A stretch of 64,000 nt of DNA from Platerodrilus igneus. Taxonomy: Eukaryota > Arthropoda > Insecta > Coleoptera > Lycidae. Made by a program: the position numbers and the translations under genes. The notes beneath the pieces are model-generated. The model saw only the letters and a list, made by a program, of their open reading frames with translations. It was not told the DNA's origin and made no database searches. This document shows, piece after piece, positions 37,901 to 43,360 of this stretch. The stretch spans positions 3,681,216 to 3,745,215 of the forward strand of contig JARFIW010000995.1 of the NCBI GenBank assembly GCA_036346225.1, read 5' to 3'. The stretch's first letter is position 1; the number at the start of each line of letters is the position of its first letter.

Positions 37901-40900
37901 GTAATACCAGCAAATGCTTCCAGAACTAACCCCCTTAGGTCTTGTTCTGTAGCAAAATTTTGCTGATAAACATAATTCTTAATGAACCCCCATACAAAGA
38001 AATCAAGCGGAGTTACATCGGGTGAACACGCTGGCCAGGGTGTTTCAGAATGCGTGCTAATCACCTTCTCTGGAAATCTCATTAAAAGGTATTCCTGAAC
38101 AGCTCTGGAATTATGTGCAGGTGCACCATCCTGCTGTATCCAACAGTTGCAATCTGTCGCCAGAGGCATGTTATCGAGAGCATCCTCTAAATCGTTTTGC
38201 AGCAAATGTAGGTAACGCTCTGATGTTAAGTTACGGTGGTAAATAAACGGTCCTACAATCTTTGTGCCGAATATCCCAGCCCACATATTAAAACCGAAAC
38301 AGTGTTGATGCCTTGATGTTTTGTTTAAACGTGGATTGGTTTCAGACCAATAATGAATATTTCGTCTGTTGAAAATGCCGTTATTCGTAATCATGCTTTC
38401 ATCAGACCCTATTATTTGATATGGAAAATTCATATCTTCCTGCTATTTTCTTGTGTACCATTCACAGAATAAGCAACGACGTTCTAAATCACCTGGTCTA
38501 AGTCCTTGACAAATTCTGTACTTATAGGGATGTAAATTTTGTTTTTGTAAAATACAATGTGCCGTTGATTTTGGTATACCGACGTTTTGTTCAATCTGGT
38601 CTTTTTCTGAGAAACTATTGGTTTTTTAAAACTACAATATGCTTTAAGTTTTGCCACTAATTTGCTAAAAGTCCTTTTATTTGGCTGTCTCCTTTCGGGA
38701 TATTTCTGCAAATACATACGCTCTGCAACAAAACAATTTCGGTTGGACGAAATGAAGCATGCCACCATATCAAACTTTTCTTTGTTAGATAACATGCTTA
38801 ATGGAACAAATTACTAATTACTTCACAATAAATTAAGCACCAAAAACTAACGTTACTGTCAATCCAAATACGCCACTATCACATTCATTTGTTTTCTAAA
38901 GCAAGCTTTTAATTTTTTGGTCTTCTGTTAATTTCATTTTATTTGTTCGTTGTTTATTCTATTAAATTAGTGCATAAACTCAGCCATTAGACTATTACTA
39001 AACACCTAAATGACTAAACTATGAATTGGTATAGCTAATTGTTTATTCTTTAAAATTAAAAACTATGCACTACAGGTCCGTAATAGGAATTTTCTTGATT
39101 AAAGCCAAAAAAAACGAAAACGCAATTAAACCATAAAGTGTAATACATCGTTGAATTCAGCATAAAAAGGGCTTTCAGATCCAGATCCAGATCACCAGGA
39201 CGGTATTTAAAAAAAAAGTTGAAGATAGTTCCGCAAAGACGAAACGTCAGGTGAAAAAACCGACAATGCCATGTTAAGGGACATTAAAAGTTGTTGTGGA
39301 CAAAACCTTCGGTTTTGGTCTAGGTGCCATATTAACGTCAGAACAAAATAATATGTAAAATAAGAAAATCCCATTTTTTCGATATATCTCAAAAACCAAA
39401 AACTGTTTTGGGGATTTCTAAACGCCATTTTTTAGACCTTTGATTACACAACTTTTCTCCCATTTAACCAAATCTGTATCTCATACCGTTTTCAAGATCC
39501 CCATAGTGGCCCTCCTTATCTCGGACACAGTGTATAGTTCAGAAGTTTAGATTCAAAAACTTTGGCAACTTTGACTGCTTACTTGTGCTCAAAACCTCAA
39601 ATAAACGTTAAAATTGAAATGCTATTGAACAATGAAAAAGAAGAATGCACAGGACCACATGAAACAAAAGCGATGACAAAGCAAGCCTCTGAACGAAAGA
39701 TAGAATTAAAGTAGTCTTTTATTTAATGTGATTTATTATTTCCGATGTTGACAAATAAAACATTATTTTCCTTTCATCCATCTAATCCTGAAATAGGTAT
39801 TATGCAATAATATAACACACCAGCTGAACGAATATTGTCATTAAGATAGAGTTCTACACTGTTTACTATTCCTAATATGATCTAGTTTATTATTTTAAAG
39901 ATTCAAATCCTTCAAACAATATTCCAAATGATTAACTGACACAATAGCAATAGTTTAGAACTCTAGTGACCATCATTATATCTAATCATTATAGAATACA
40001 ACAATCCTGTTGTTTATTATCTATTTCCACTCTTCTGCACTTACAATATCACTATACTTAAACATTTTCATCCTAACAAAACAATAGCATTCATACATTC
40101 TGTTATTAAATAAGCAAGAGCATTGATTTGAGAATCCATAATTTCATACAAGCTAGAGCAACCGGTATCTAAACTATCTAATGATTTACCGCTTTGTCTT
40201 TCTGATCCAGGTCGCTCCGCACTGGCTGGTGCATGTCGTTCGTTAGCGCTATCATAATCGTAAAGTTTGAGTAGTGGTTTATGGTTTATTATAAACAGCG
40301 ACTTAGGCCGCTGTCTCAAGAAAAATCGTATCACCGGGATACCGGTTACCGTTAAAGTCACCGGCATAAATCACCGGTATTAAAATATCGCTCATCACTA
40401 CCTGTTATTAGTTTAACCATTAATCACAAAAACCTGTTAAGAAAAATTACTGTTTTTAATTAAACTCTTAAATTTCATTAGAAATGAATGCGATACATAT
40501 AAAATAAAAGCACTATCGGCATCAGTACTGTGGCAAACACAGATTGCCAACTGACCTTATTCTTTATTAAAAATATTCAATAAGCTGTAATTATTAAAAC
40601 AGATTCAGTATTAATTAAATACACGTTAATTTGTTATATTTTTCTTTTTAATGCATATCGTTTCAATCCCAACAAAAAAAAAAGTATGACACTTCTATGA
40701 AAAACAAATTAAAAATACTTACATCCTTATAATCCAAATCTTCTGTATCTGTATCATTTTCATTCTTATACAGTTCGGATCTCGTACCATTCTCTATTCG
40801 CTTCTGTGTAGAATTACTTTCTTGCGGAACATACTTAATTGACTTATTATGTAACTGAAGATGCCTGTTTAAATGATTGCCACGAGTAAATTTTGCTGGA

Positions 40901-41514
40901 CACAAATGACAATAATGAAGATGTTCGCCAGTATGACGACGCTGATGACAAATTAAACCTTTCTTGGTACGAAGTACTTTTTCACAATATGAGCAAGTAT
41001 ATGTAGCCAAATTGTTCGTAATTCTTTCTTCACTACAATTTACATAACTAGTATCTGAATTACCACCATTTGATTCAATCAAGGTACTTAAATCAAGCTG
41101 CACACTATTATCTAAAGATTCTTCCAATTTGATAGTACATGGACCTTTAGGAGTAGAAATAGTTGCTACAATTGTTTTAATAGGCATAAGTATATTAGAT
41201 ATTTGTCTTAACGTGGTGTCTGTTTTTTCACACTGTTTCTTAAATTCAAAAGCACAGTCTAGTTTTGTTTCACATGCTTGACATAATTGTACAGGAAGCC
41301 CATCATCAGATGCTATCTATAAACAAAACTGTCAGCAGTTTACGGATTTACATCATCCTACCTGAATAGACGTGCAAGCCATTAACATTTCTGCAAGTTG
41401 TAAAGAATTTCCTTCCTGTGCTTCTTTTATTTCAAAAACATTTCGCATTTGAGCACTTTCAGACATACAGGAGCGACAAATTTTTTCCATTTCTATAATT
41501 TCTTTATCTATCAT
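4265..41514 (-). CDS. ZAD-domain C2H2 zinc-finger protein, 8 coding exons
   Basis: Probable nuclear DNA-binding transcription factor. Exons (minus): 41514-41362, 41316-40723, 26492-26415, 26365-26203, 25273-24862, 24814-24619, 24567-24400, 4951-4265. All junctions have GT/AG and compatible phases (0,0,0,1,2,0,0), giving 816 codons plus TGA. Residues 11-95 form a ZAD, a zinc-binding dimerisation domain, with C13-x2-C16 and C63-x2-C66. Thirteen C2H2 fingers follow: two near 157-208, one at 278-302, then an array of ten from about 369 to 655, several joined by TGE(K/R)P-type linkers. The tail (656-816) is acidic and finger-free. ZAD proteins bind DNA as dimers; the target here is unknown. Two introns of 14.2 and 19.4 kb are full of transposons, while the other five are 46-929 bp. 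The start is the first ATG before the ZAD. The exon chain is my reconstruction; no ortholog name is claimed. Confidence 0.88.
4952..5525. other. Intron sequence, no feature
   Basis: AT-rich 3' end of the 19.4 kb intron of the ZAD gene. No gene or clear repeat seen. Confidence 0.4.
5526..8140 (+). mobile_element. RLE-type LINE with YLDD reverse transcriptase, copy A (decayed)
   Basis: Non-LTR retrotransposon relic on the plus strand. Order: an N-terminal segment (5526-5813), RT fingers/palm (5900-6850) with [26 protein letters not shown] and the active site [10 protein letters not shown] near 6670, a thumb region, then a 373-codon open stretch (6781-7902). Near its end, at about 7588-7830, CxCG...H..LSC and RHRVVN precede [15 protein letters not shown]. 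The spacing CCHC then PD-x(15)-D resembles the restriction-like endonuclease of R2-type LINEs. The C-terminus (to about 8140) reads GNAASVLGT, equivalent to the end of copy B at 31214-34485. Frameshifts at about 5815-6100, 6330 and 6800-6950 kill it. No 3'UTR is visible before the next feature. Confidence 0.75.
8150..9383 (+). pseudogene. USP2/USP21-like ubiquitin protease pseudogene
   Basis: Intron-less relic of a ubiquitin-specific protease (thiol deubiquitinase). Visible landmarks in order: Cys box [13 protein letters not shown] (8422-8460, catalytic Cys codon 8446-8448), the [16 protein letters not shown] segment (8690-8735), a zinc-binding [17 protein letters not shown], and the His box [20 protein letters not shown] (His codon 9246-9248). 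Then come NDS with the Asp (9300-9302) and a family-typical end [11 protein letters not shown] (stop 9381-9383). It is broken by a frameshift near 8500, stops at about 8598 and 8804, and loss of the middle (about 8806-8935), where LINE tail sequence lies. A TGA at 9285-9287 replaces the conserved Trp before HKYND. The sequence pattern is closest to USP2/USP21 from memory. Lack of introns suggests a processed copy, but no poly-A tail is seen. Confidence 0.8.
8815..8935 (+). mobile_element. LINE 3'-tail fragment inside USP pseudogene
   Basis: 'agcacagaatagaaaagaa' and 'gtcaaaaacaaaatgatga' with an ATG-triplet end resemble the tail of the RTE-like LINE family ('gctcagaatagaaa...', 60425-60450). 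It occupies the position where the pseudogene has lost its central finger region. Confidence 0.4.
9384..9760. other. Intron sequence, no feature
   Basis: AT-rich, no recognisable repeat or coding signal between the USP pseudogene and the SINE. Confidence 0.35.
9761..10005 (+). mobile_element. tRNA-derived SINE, copy 1
   Basis: The tRNA-like head has an A-box-like 'cggcatagttgg' (9768-9779) and a B-box-like 'ggttcggatcc' (9811-9821), the internal RNA polymerase III promoter. The body includes 'gtgagtgttgtcacacat' and 'ccttaccttgcttgga', shared in order with the minus-strand copy at 31832-32092. It carries about 30 extra bases near 9930-9960 relative to that copy. Confidence 0.7.
10019..10560 (-). 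mobile_element. Ty3/Gypsy fragment: gag joined to integrase
   Basis: On the minus strand, 10508-10248 contains a gag-like stretch ([20 protein letters not shown]... then GTYKMLN). Directly after it, 10245-10020 reads as an integrase core: [16 protein letters not shown] ... ITSAP ... [15 protein letters not shown], with the Asp and Glu of the D,D35E triad. Protease, RT and RNase H are missing, so a large internal deletion joined the two ends. Stops interrupt the frame. Confidence 0.6.
10561..10894. other. Intron sequence, no feature
   Basis: No gene or clear repeat recognised. Confidence 0.35.
10895..11060 (+). mobile_element. RTE-like LINE fragment (RT thumb)
   Basis: Reads [16 protein letters not shown] in one frame, equivalent to the MKINRNKTKILVCKG region near 59835 of the long copy. 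The following 60 bases match the fragment at about 625-680. Confidence 0.5.
11293..14168 (-). pseudogene. LINE ORF2: AP-endonuclease and reverse transcriptase, broken
   Basis: The endonuclease is in pieces: [20 protein letters not shown] (about 14080), TTYRSPN (about 13720), a GDFNV site near 13640 and the terminal SDHMGL (about 13460). The RT at 12623-11847 has [36 protein letters not shown] and the active site YADD (about 12055). The C-terminal part (11859-11293) ends [16 protein letters not shown]... FKKKIKRFL, typical of jockey-like elements. Frameshifts near 13910, 13670, 13080-12980, 12650 and 11850 inactivate it. Confidence 0.8.
14221..15266 (-). pseudogene. LINE ORF1 (nucleocapsid-like), broken
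   Basis: Starts at ATG 15266 as [20 protein letters not shown], with a cysteine/histidine knuckle-like start, then several stops. The last section (14565-14221) is an open frame ending near the ORF2 start. Likely the RNA-binding ORF1 product of the element; no standard domain recognised. Confidence 0.5.
15291..15949. other. Intron sequence, no feature
   Basis: AT-rich spacer between the LINE and repeat R1; nothing recognised. Confidence 0.35.
15950..17840 (+). repeat. Dispersed repeat R1, copy 1 (long form)
   Basis: Collinear with 27065-28020. Shared blocks include 'gaaatgtt' then 'tatttcattttaata' (about 15980), 'aataggattaggttatttcc' (about 16030), 'cgtaagttaat...ttagatagagaaaa' (about 16670), 'gatctcaggttt' (about 17550) and 'ttctgtggattacccgctag' (about 17780). 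No protein family was recognised on either strand. This copy is about twice the length of the other, so one has internal deletions. Confidence 0.6.
17895..19190 (+). pseudogene. DDE_3-like (IS630/Tc1/mariner-related) transposase relic
   Basis: Starts [15 protein letters not shown] at ATG 17895, with a helix-turn-helix-like [17 protein letters not shown]. Segments follow that fit a DDE transposase: [16 protein letters not shown] (about 18530), NVSYHN (about 18700), LLKRNQPF (about 18780), and [19 protein letters not shown] (about 18920) with the terminal acidic residue. Stops and frameshifts at 17983, 18100-18230, 18487 and 18600-18690 show it is dead. Terminal repeats were not identified. Confidence 0.65.
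19250..19964. other. Intron sequence, no clear feature
   Basis: AT-rich. The 62-codon frame at 19771-19959 has no recognised similarity and is probably chance or decayed LINE. Confidence 0.35.
19965..20190 (+). mobile_element. RTE-like LINE 3'-end fragment
   Basis: 'gatacg/gcgacagaatgg...aggtatgaaggagtgattaggga' followed by 'agctcagaatagtaatca' matches the tail of the long LINE (60260-60450). It lies tail to tail with the minus-strand fragment that follows. Confidence 0.55.
20195..20870 (-). mobile_element. RTE-like LINE 3' fragment, inverted
   Basis: On the minus strand this matches 60010-60480 of the long copy: 'gttcgaagacaacaaca' (about 20700), 'ggataataggacacgt' (about 20470) and 'ggaatttccggaaatgtgta' (about 20340), ending in 'cactgaagatc'. 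Non-functional. Confidence 0.65.
20871..22389. other. Intron sequence, no feature
   Basis: About 1.5 kb of AT-rich DNA without recognisable coding or repeat structure. Confidence 0.35.
22390..23510 (+). pseudogene. Transposase-like relic with DSCKGQNKN motif
   Basis: Broken frames read [20 protein letters not shown] (22390), [14 protein letters not shown] (22585), [18 protein letters not shown] (22950) and [19 protein letters not shown] (23090). The Cys-x2-Cys segment followed by W-S-D-x-C-x-G-Q-N-K-N is, from memory, a repeated feature of transposase-like proteins in arthropod genomes. The superfamily is not assigned here. Many stops; about 1.1 kb. Confidence 0.5.
23511..24399. other. Intron sequence, no feature
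   Basis: AT-rich 5' end of the 19.4 kb intron; nothing recognised. Confidence 0.35.
24400..24567 (-). CDS. ZAD zinc-finger gene, exon 7
   Basis: End of finger 9 ([13 protein letters not shown]), finger 10 and the first part of finger 11 ([16 protein letters not shown]). The donor TTG|GTAAGT opens the 19.4 kb intron. Confidence 0.88.
24619..24814 (-). CDS. ZAD zinc-finger gene, exon 6
   Basis: Completes finger 7 ([11 protein letters not shown]), then finger 8 ([10 protein letters not shown]...) and the first part of finger 9 ([15 protein letters not shown]). Flanked by introns of 47 and 51 bp. The donor is ATG|GTAAGA, phase 0. Confidence 0.87.
24862..25273 (-). CDS. ZAD zinc-finger gene, exon 5
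   Basis: Acidic linker, then fingers 4-6 and the first half of finger 7 ([12 protein letters not shown], split by the intron inside the finger). The acceptor is TTTTATAG; the donor ACAAG|GTAGAG is phase 2. Confidence 0.87.
25274..26202. other. Intron 4 of the ZAD gene
   Basis: 929 bp with GT/AG borders (minus strand); AT-rich, no insertion recognised. Confidence 0.6.
26203..26365 (-). CDS. ZAD zinc-finger gene, exon 4
   Basis: Encodes finger 3 ([20 protein letters not shown] then EHG) followed by a serine/aspartate-rich linker. The acceptor is TTATAG; the donor ACAG|GTATAC leaves phase 1. Confidence 0.83.
26415..26492 (-). CDS. ZAD zinc-finger gene, exon 3
   Basis: Short 26-codon exon ([11 protein letters not shown]...), phase 0 at both ends, preceded by a T-rich tract and ACAG. 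It continues the acidic linker of exon 2 in frame. The donor is CGA|GTAAAA with a 49-bp intron after it. Recognised by splice logic, not by a domain, so less certain than its neighbours. Confidence 0.65.
26493..27064. other. Intron sequence, no feature
   Basis: 3' end of the 14.2 kb intron next to exon 3; AT-rich, no repeat recognised. Confidence 0.35.
27065..28020 (+). repeat. Dispersed repeat R1, copy 2 (short form)
   Basis: Same orientation and block order as 15950-17840, with strong matches such as 'aatagggttaggttatttcc' (27140) and 'tttttctgtggtttatcgtc' (27975). Several internal blocks of copy 1 are absent. Confidence 0.6.
28030..28390 (-). mobile_element. LINE RT C-terminal fragment
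   Basis: On the minus strand [14 protein letters not shown] (about 28255) and [10 protein letters not shown]...KLQRIQN (about 28130-28050) match the conserved region after the RT thumb of jockey/CR1-like LINEs. Short and broken; it abuts R1. Confidence 0.5.
28415..28975 (+). repeat. Dispersed repeat R2, copy 1
   Basis: Collinear with 41890-42950: 'aataactatggtg' (28536), 'cttatttattgtttatattttt' equivalents (28700), 'tttgtggataaaat' (28762), 'gtaacaactggga...gagttcctca' (28820) and 'ccacacctcttgataccatt' (28900). It lacks the 530-bp Harbinger-like insertion found in copy 2. No coding capacity recognised. Confidence 0.6.
28976..29580. other. Intron sequence, no feature
   Basis: No gene or clear repeat recognised. 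It may contain the 5' flank of the Crypton-like relic. Confidence 0.3.
29582..30080 (+). pseudogene. Crypton-like tyrosine-recombinase N-terminal relic, copy 1
   Basis: From ATG 29582: [19 protein letters not shown], then [19 protein letters not shown] and [17 protein letters not shown]. The pattern LLP.KS...Y...Y..F..W......S.N.LL.YF..L...YK is the SAM-like N-terminal DNA-binding domain that I associate with Crypton-type tyrosine recombinases of insects. A stop (29693) and frameshifts after 29830 end it. It shares its start with 54374. The family call is from memory and moderate. Confidence 0.45.
30081..31213. other. Intron sequence, no feature
   Basis: AT-rich; no gene or recognised repeat. 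Confidence 0.35.
31818..31831. repeat. SINE target-site duplication (left)
   Basis: 14-bp 'cggacagttcaacc', identical to 32093-32106. Confidence 0.85.
31832..32092 (-). mobile_element. tRNA-derived SINE, copy 2, with 14-bp TSD
   Basis: 261 bp on the minus strand inside LINE copy B. The head has A-box-like 'tgacatagtggta' (around 32085-32073) and B-box 'ggttcaaatcc' (32041-32031); the body is shared with 9761-10005. It is flanked by an exact 14-bp duplication, 'cggacagttcaacc', at 31818-31831 and 32093-32106. Confidence 0.88.
32093..32106. repeat. SINE target-site duplication (right)
   Basis: 14-bp 'cggacagttcaacc', identical to 31818-31831; LINE sequence resumes after it. Confidence 0.85.
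34486..34759. other. Intron sequence between LINE B and hAT
   Basis: AT-rich; nothing recognised. Confidence 0.3.
35225..37085 (-). pseudogene. hAT transposase (ZBED-like), broken
   Basis: Domains in order on the minus strand: a BED zinc finger (37085-36930: [14 protein letters not shown] then HMRTNH, with the second finger Cys lost to a stop), a Ser/Thr-rich linker, and the catalytic region with TTDCWSS (about 36490), [11 protein letters not shown] (about 36285) and [15 protein letters not shown] (36240). [14 protein letters not shown] follows (about 36030), then the hATC dimerisation end ATSVP..RLFSKAG (about 35290-35250). Stops and frameshifts occur between every block, so no product is expected. 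Confidence 0.82.
37175..37785 (+). repeat. Left long TIR of mariner-like element
   Basis: Nearly identical reverse complement of 38929-39532. The inner border is near 'gaataaacaacgaacaaata' (about 37751-37770). Confidence 0.85.
37870..38795 (-). pseudogene. Mariner-like DDD transposase, broken
   Basis: Minus-strand N-terminus [14 protein letters not shown]...[17 protein letters not shown] (38795-38484) is a helix-turn-helix region. After a frameshift near 38520 and a stop near 38445, the catalytic part runs 38433-37870: [29 protein letters not shown] and [20 protein letters not shown]. The second and third Asp have 36 residues between them, and the third catalytic residue is Asp rather than Glu, as in mariner/maT-type groups. 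The catalytic half is a clean 187-codon frame. Confidence 0.85.
38929..39532 (-). repeat. Right long TIR of mariner-like element
   Basis: Mirror of 37175-37785 with a few substitutions and small indels. Confidence 0.85.
40409..40722. other. 5' end of the 14.2 kb intron
   Basis: Starts at the exon 2 donor and contains no recognisable element. Confidence 0.4.
40723..41316 (-). CDS. ZAD zinc-finger gene, exon 2
   Basis: 198 codons completing the ZAD ([13 protein letters not shown]) and encoding fingers 1 and 2 (TCSYCEKVL... and [10 protein letters not shown]...). The acceptor is ..TTTATAG; the donor GAT|GTAAGT is followed by a 14.2 kb transposon-filled intron. Confidence 0.88.
41362..41514 (-). 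CDS. ZAD zinc-finger gene, exon 1
   Basis: 51 codons starting [16 protein letters not shown]. It carries the first ZAD cysteine pair (CRSC). The donor is CAG|GTAGGA, phase 0, and the following intron is only 45 bp (41361-41317). Confidence 0.85.
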
Positions 41515-41889
41515 TATTTAAATTTATCTCTACTCTTTTTAGTTAGTATTGCCAGAAGAAAATAAACTGAACACAAAAACATTACATCAAATATTTTCTC
41601 TCAAATAATCAAAACAACTGTCAGAATTACCCATTGCCAATATTGAAAATCAAAAACCCCACTAGACAGAGCAATGAGGTAGAATACTGGGAGATCATGC
41701 TTTTTTCAGTTATATAAATCCATGTCTTTAATTATTACATTACATTTTCCATAGGTGTGATTTATGTGCAATTGGTATATTCATCATCAACATCTTCAGA
41801 GAACTCTGATATGTTTTATAGTTATAATTTCATGAGGTCTGTGAGAAAAGCTAACACTTCTGATTGGTTATTATATTCCTGTAATTATC
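41515..41889. promoter_or_regulatory. Upstream region of the ZAD gene
   Basis: AT-rich sequence 5' of the ATG (minus strand), expected to hold the 5'UTR and promoter. The initiation context is aataATG. No clear core promoter motif was seen. Confidence 0.3.
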
Positions 41890-42002
41890 CACTCGTAAAC
41901 AAAGAAATTATGTCAACCACATCGAATCGACTTTTGTGTCACTTGTATTCATAGTTTAATATTTACTCCATTCCCAAAATATACAACGTGCGTGTAACTT
42001 AA

Positions 42003-42532
42003 GGGCTGAAGAGAATACAACGCCGTTGTACGGCGTTGGATGTCAATCAAGAGTTACAATAAACGTTTTAAATGACTGTACACACAATGCACGGCGTTTG
42101 ACGCCGTTCAACGTTAATAGTTGGCAAACTTTCTACTTTTACGCTCGCGAAAGTCAAGTACGTTAAACTCATAACCCTTCTTTATTACTTTGAATGTTGT
42201 ACGAGCTTCTGTTGTTAGTATCCTTTTAAAAAACGAAATATTCCTACTTTATTGTTTTATAATATTTATTATCATGGCTACTTTGGAAGAAGAATTGATT
42301 GAAGTAGTTTACGAATATCCAATTATATACGATAAACGGGTTATTTGTTATAAAAACACTACTTTAAAGTTACAGAATCCATTTTGATGTAAATAAAAGT
42401 AATCAAAGATTAATAAAATGATAACAACTGAGATTATTTCAATTGTTAAATGAAAGTCGACGGCGTTCATTATGTGCATCATTTATTTCCTTACGTGGAC
42501 CCCGTTAAACGGCGTTGTATTCTGTTCAGCCC
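42003..42532 (+). mobile_element. Harbinger-like MITE with ends GGGCTGAA...GAATACAACGCCGTT
   Basis: 530-bp insertion in R2. The left end 'gggctgaagagaatacaacg' continues with 'ccgttgtacggcgtt'. The right end is the imperfect inverse, 'aacggcgttgtattctgttc' then 'agccc'. The internal 'acggcgtt' motif recurs near both ends. It contains the start of a MADF-like frame. Comparison with the R2 copy at 28415-28975 gives an empty site. The expected 3-bp TWA target duplication is not clean. Confidence 0.7.
42274..42387 (+). pseudogene. MADF-like domain N-terminus inside the MITE
   Basis: The frame begins MATLEEELIEVVYEYPIIYD, matching the start of MADF domains (LI..V..YP.LYD). Harbinger/PIF elements carry a second gene of Myb/SANT/MADF type, so this is probably a truncated relic of that gene. 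It stops after 37 codons. Confidence 0.55.
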
Positions 42533-42950
42533 ATTATATGTAAAGTTGCTAGTCGTAAAATAACTATGGTGTTGGATCCCGTTCGCGCTTGTAAGTGTAA
42601 AGATACTGTTGAAAGAAAGGAAACTACTGACATAACTATTCATAAGTACGAAACAATGACAGGGACGGATCTTTCACAATTCCGGTTGCTTAAATGGAAT
42701 AACTTATTTATTGTTTATATTTTTTTAGATATCCCAACGATCTGTAGCAAAGGAACTTGTGGATAAAATATGTATGTAGAAGTCAGCTGCTACGTAACAA
42801 CTGGGATCGAGTTCCTCAGAAGAATTAATTGTGTACGATCCTGACAAATTTGCTATATTGAATTCACACTTAGCCACATCTCTTGATCCCATTTTCTCAT
42901 TAAAAAAGCATTGTAGTAGCGTCTTTTTGATATACTACCACAATGGACAA

Positions 42951-43139
42951 TTCAAATGTCTTCCTCAAAAATGTTAAAAGATCAATTACTACTTTCCCCT
43001 ACTTTCATTATATATGATTTTTTTTAATGTGAAAGATTTATTATAAATCTGAACAAACTAAAGATAGCAGCGCACACCAAAATAGTTGAATTACCCTTAG
43101 ATGAATTGAAGAAATAAATGTTTTAAATACTTATATTTA
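42951..43139. other. Spacer
   Basis: AT-rich, nothing recognised. Confidence 0.3.
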
Positions 43140-43169
43140 TCATTTTCCTTATTTTATTTATATACATAT

Positions 43170-43360
43170 ATATTGCTATGCTACTACTGGAATTATCGAG
43201 CCCCTACTTTGGGCTGTTATATTATTTGCTATGTACTCTAAATTATTCGCGCTCCATCATTTGGGCGACCATATTAATATTTCTATGTATAAACAAGATT
43301 GTAATTATCTCCTCCGACGTTGGGCCGTCTTATTAATATTGCTATCAATTCCCTCCAGAA
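43170..43360 (-). repeat. Degenerate ~58-bp tandem repeat with GCCCAA(C/A)G-type motif
   Basis: On the minus strand three units contain 'cggcccaacgtcggagg', 'ggtcgcccaaatgatgga' and 'cagcccaaagtaggggc', each followed by 'ataatta...' and 'tagcaatatta'. The same motif plus 'cacagcaatatatat' occurs at 44487-44640 and 63953-63997. The pattern resembles leader/primer-binding-site regions of insect LTR elements; that reading is inference. Confidence 0.4.

Larger units (their letters stand above)
37175..39532 (-). mobile_element. Tc1/mariner-like element with ~600-bp terminal inverted repeats
   Basis: 2358 bp inserted at TA inside the hAT, just upstream of its BED exon. Ends are CACTGTGTCCGAGATAAGG (37175) and its reverse complement ending at 39532, flanked by TA. 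Inversion continues for about 610 bp on each side (37175-37785 and 38929-39532), leaving about 1.1 kb for the transposase. Confidence 0.88.
34768..40400 (-). mobile_element. hAT transposon, complete ends, interrupted by a mariner
   Basis: 5.6 kb including the nested insertion. The ends are inverted, TAGTGATGAGC at 34768-34778 and GCTCATCACTA at 40390-40400. They are flanked by an exact 8-bp target duplication, cctgttat, at 34760-34767 and 40401-40408, the hallmark of hAT elements. Sub-terminal 'accggtga' motifs occur at both ends. The transposase lies on the minus strand. It sits in the 14.2 kb intron of the ZAD gene. Confidence 0.92.
41890..42950 (+). repeat. Dispersed repeat R2, copy 2, interrupted by a MITE
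   Basis: Two halves (41890-42002 and 42533-42950) are collinear with the uninterrupted copy at 28415-28975. Shared blocks: 'gaatcgac...cacttgta', 'ataactatggtg', 'gtaacaactgggatcgagtt' and 'cttagccacatctcttgat'. Confidence 0.65.
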
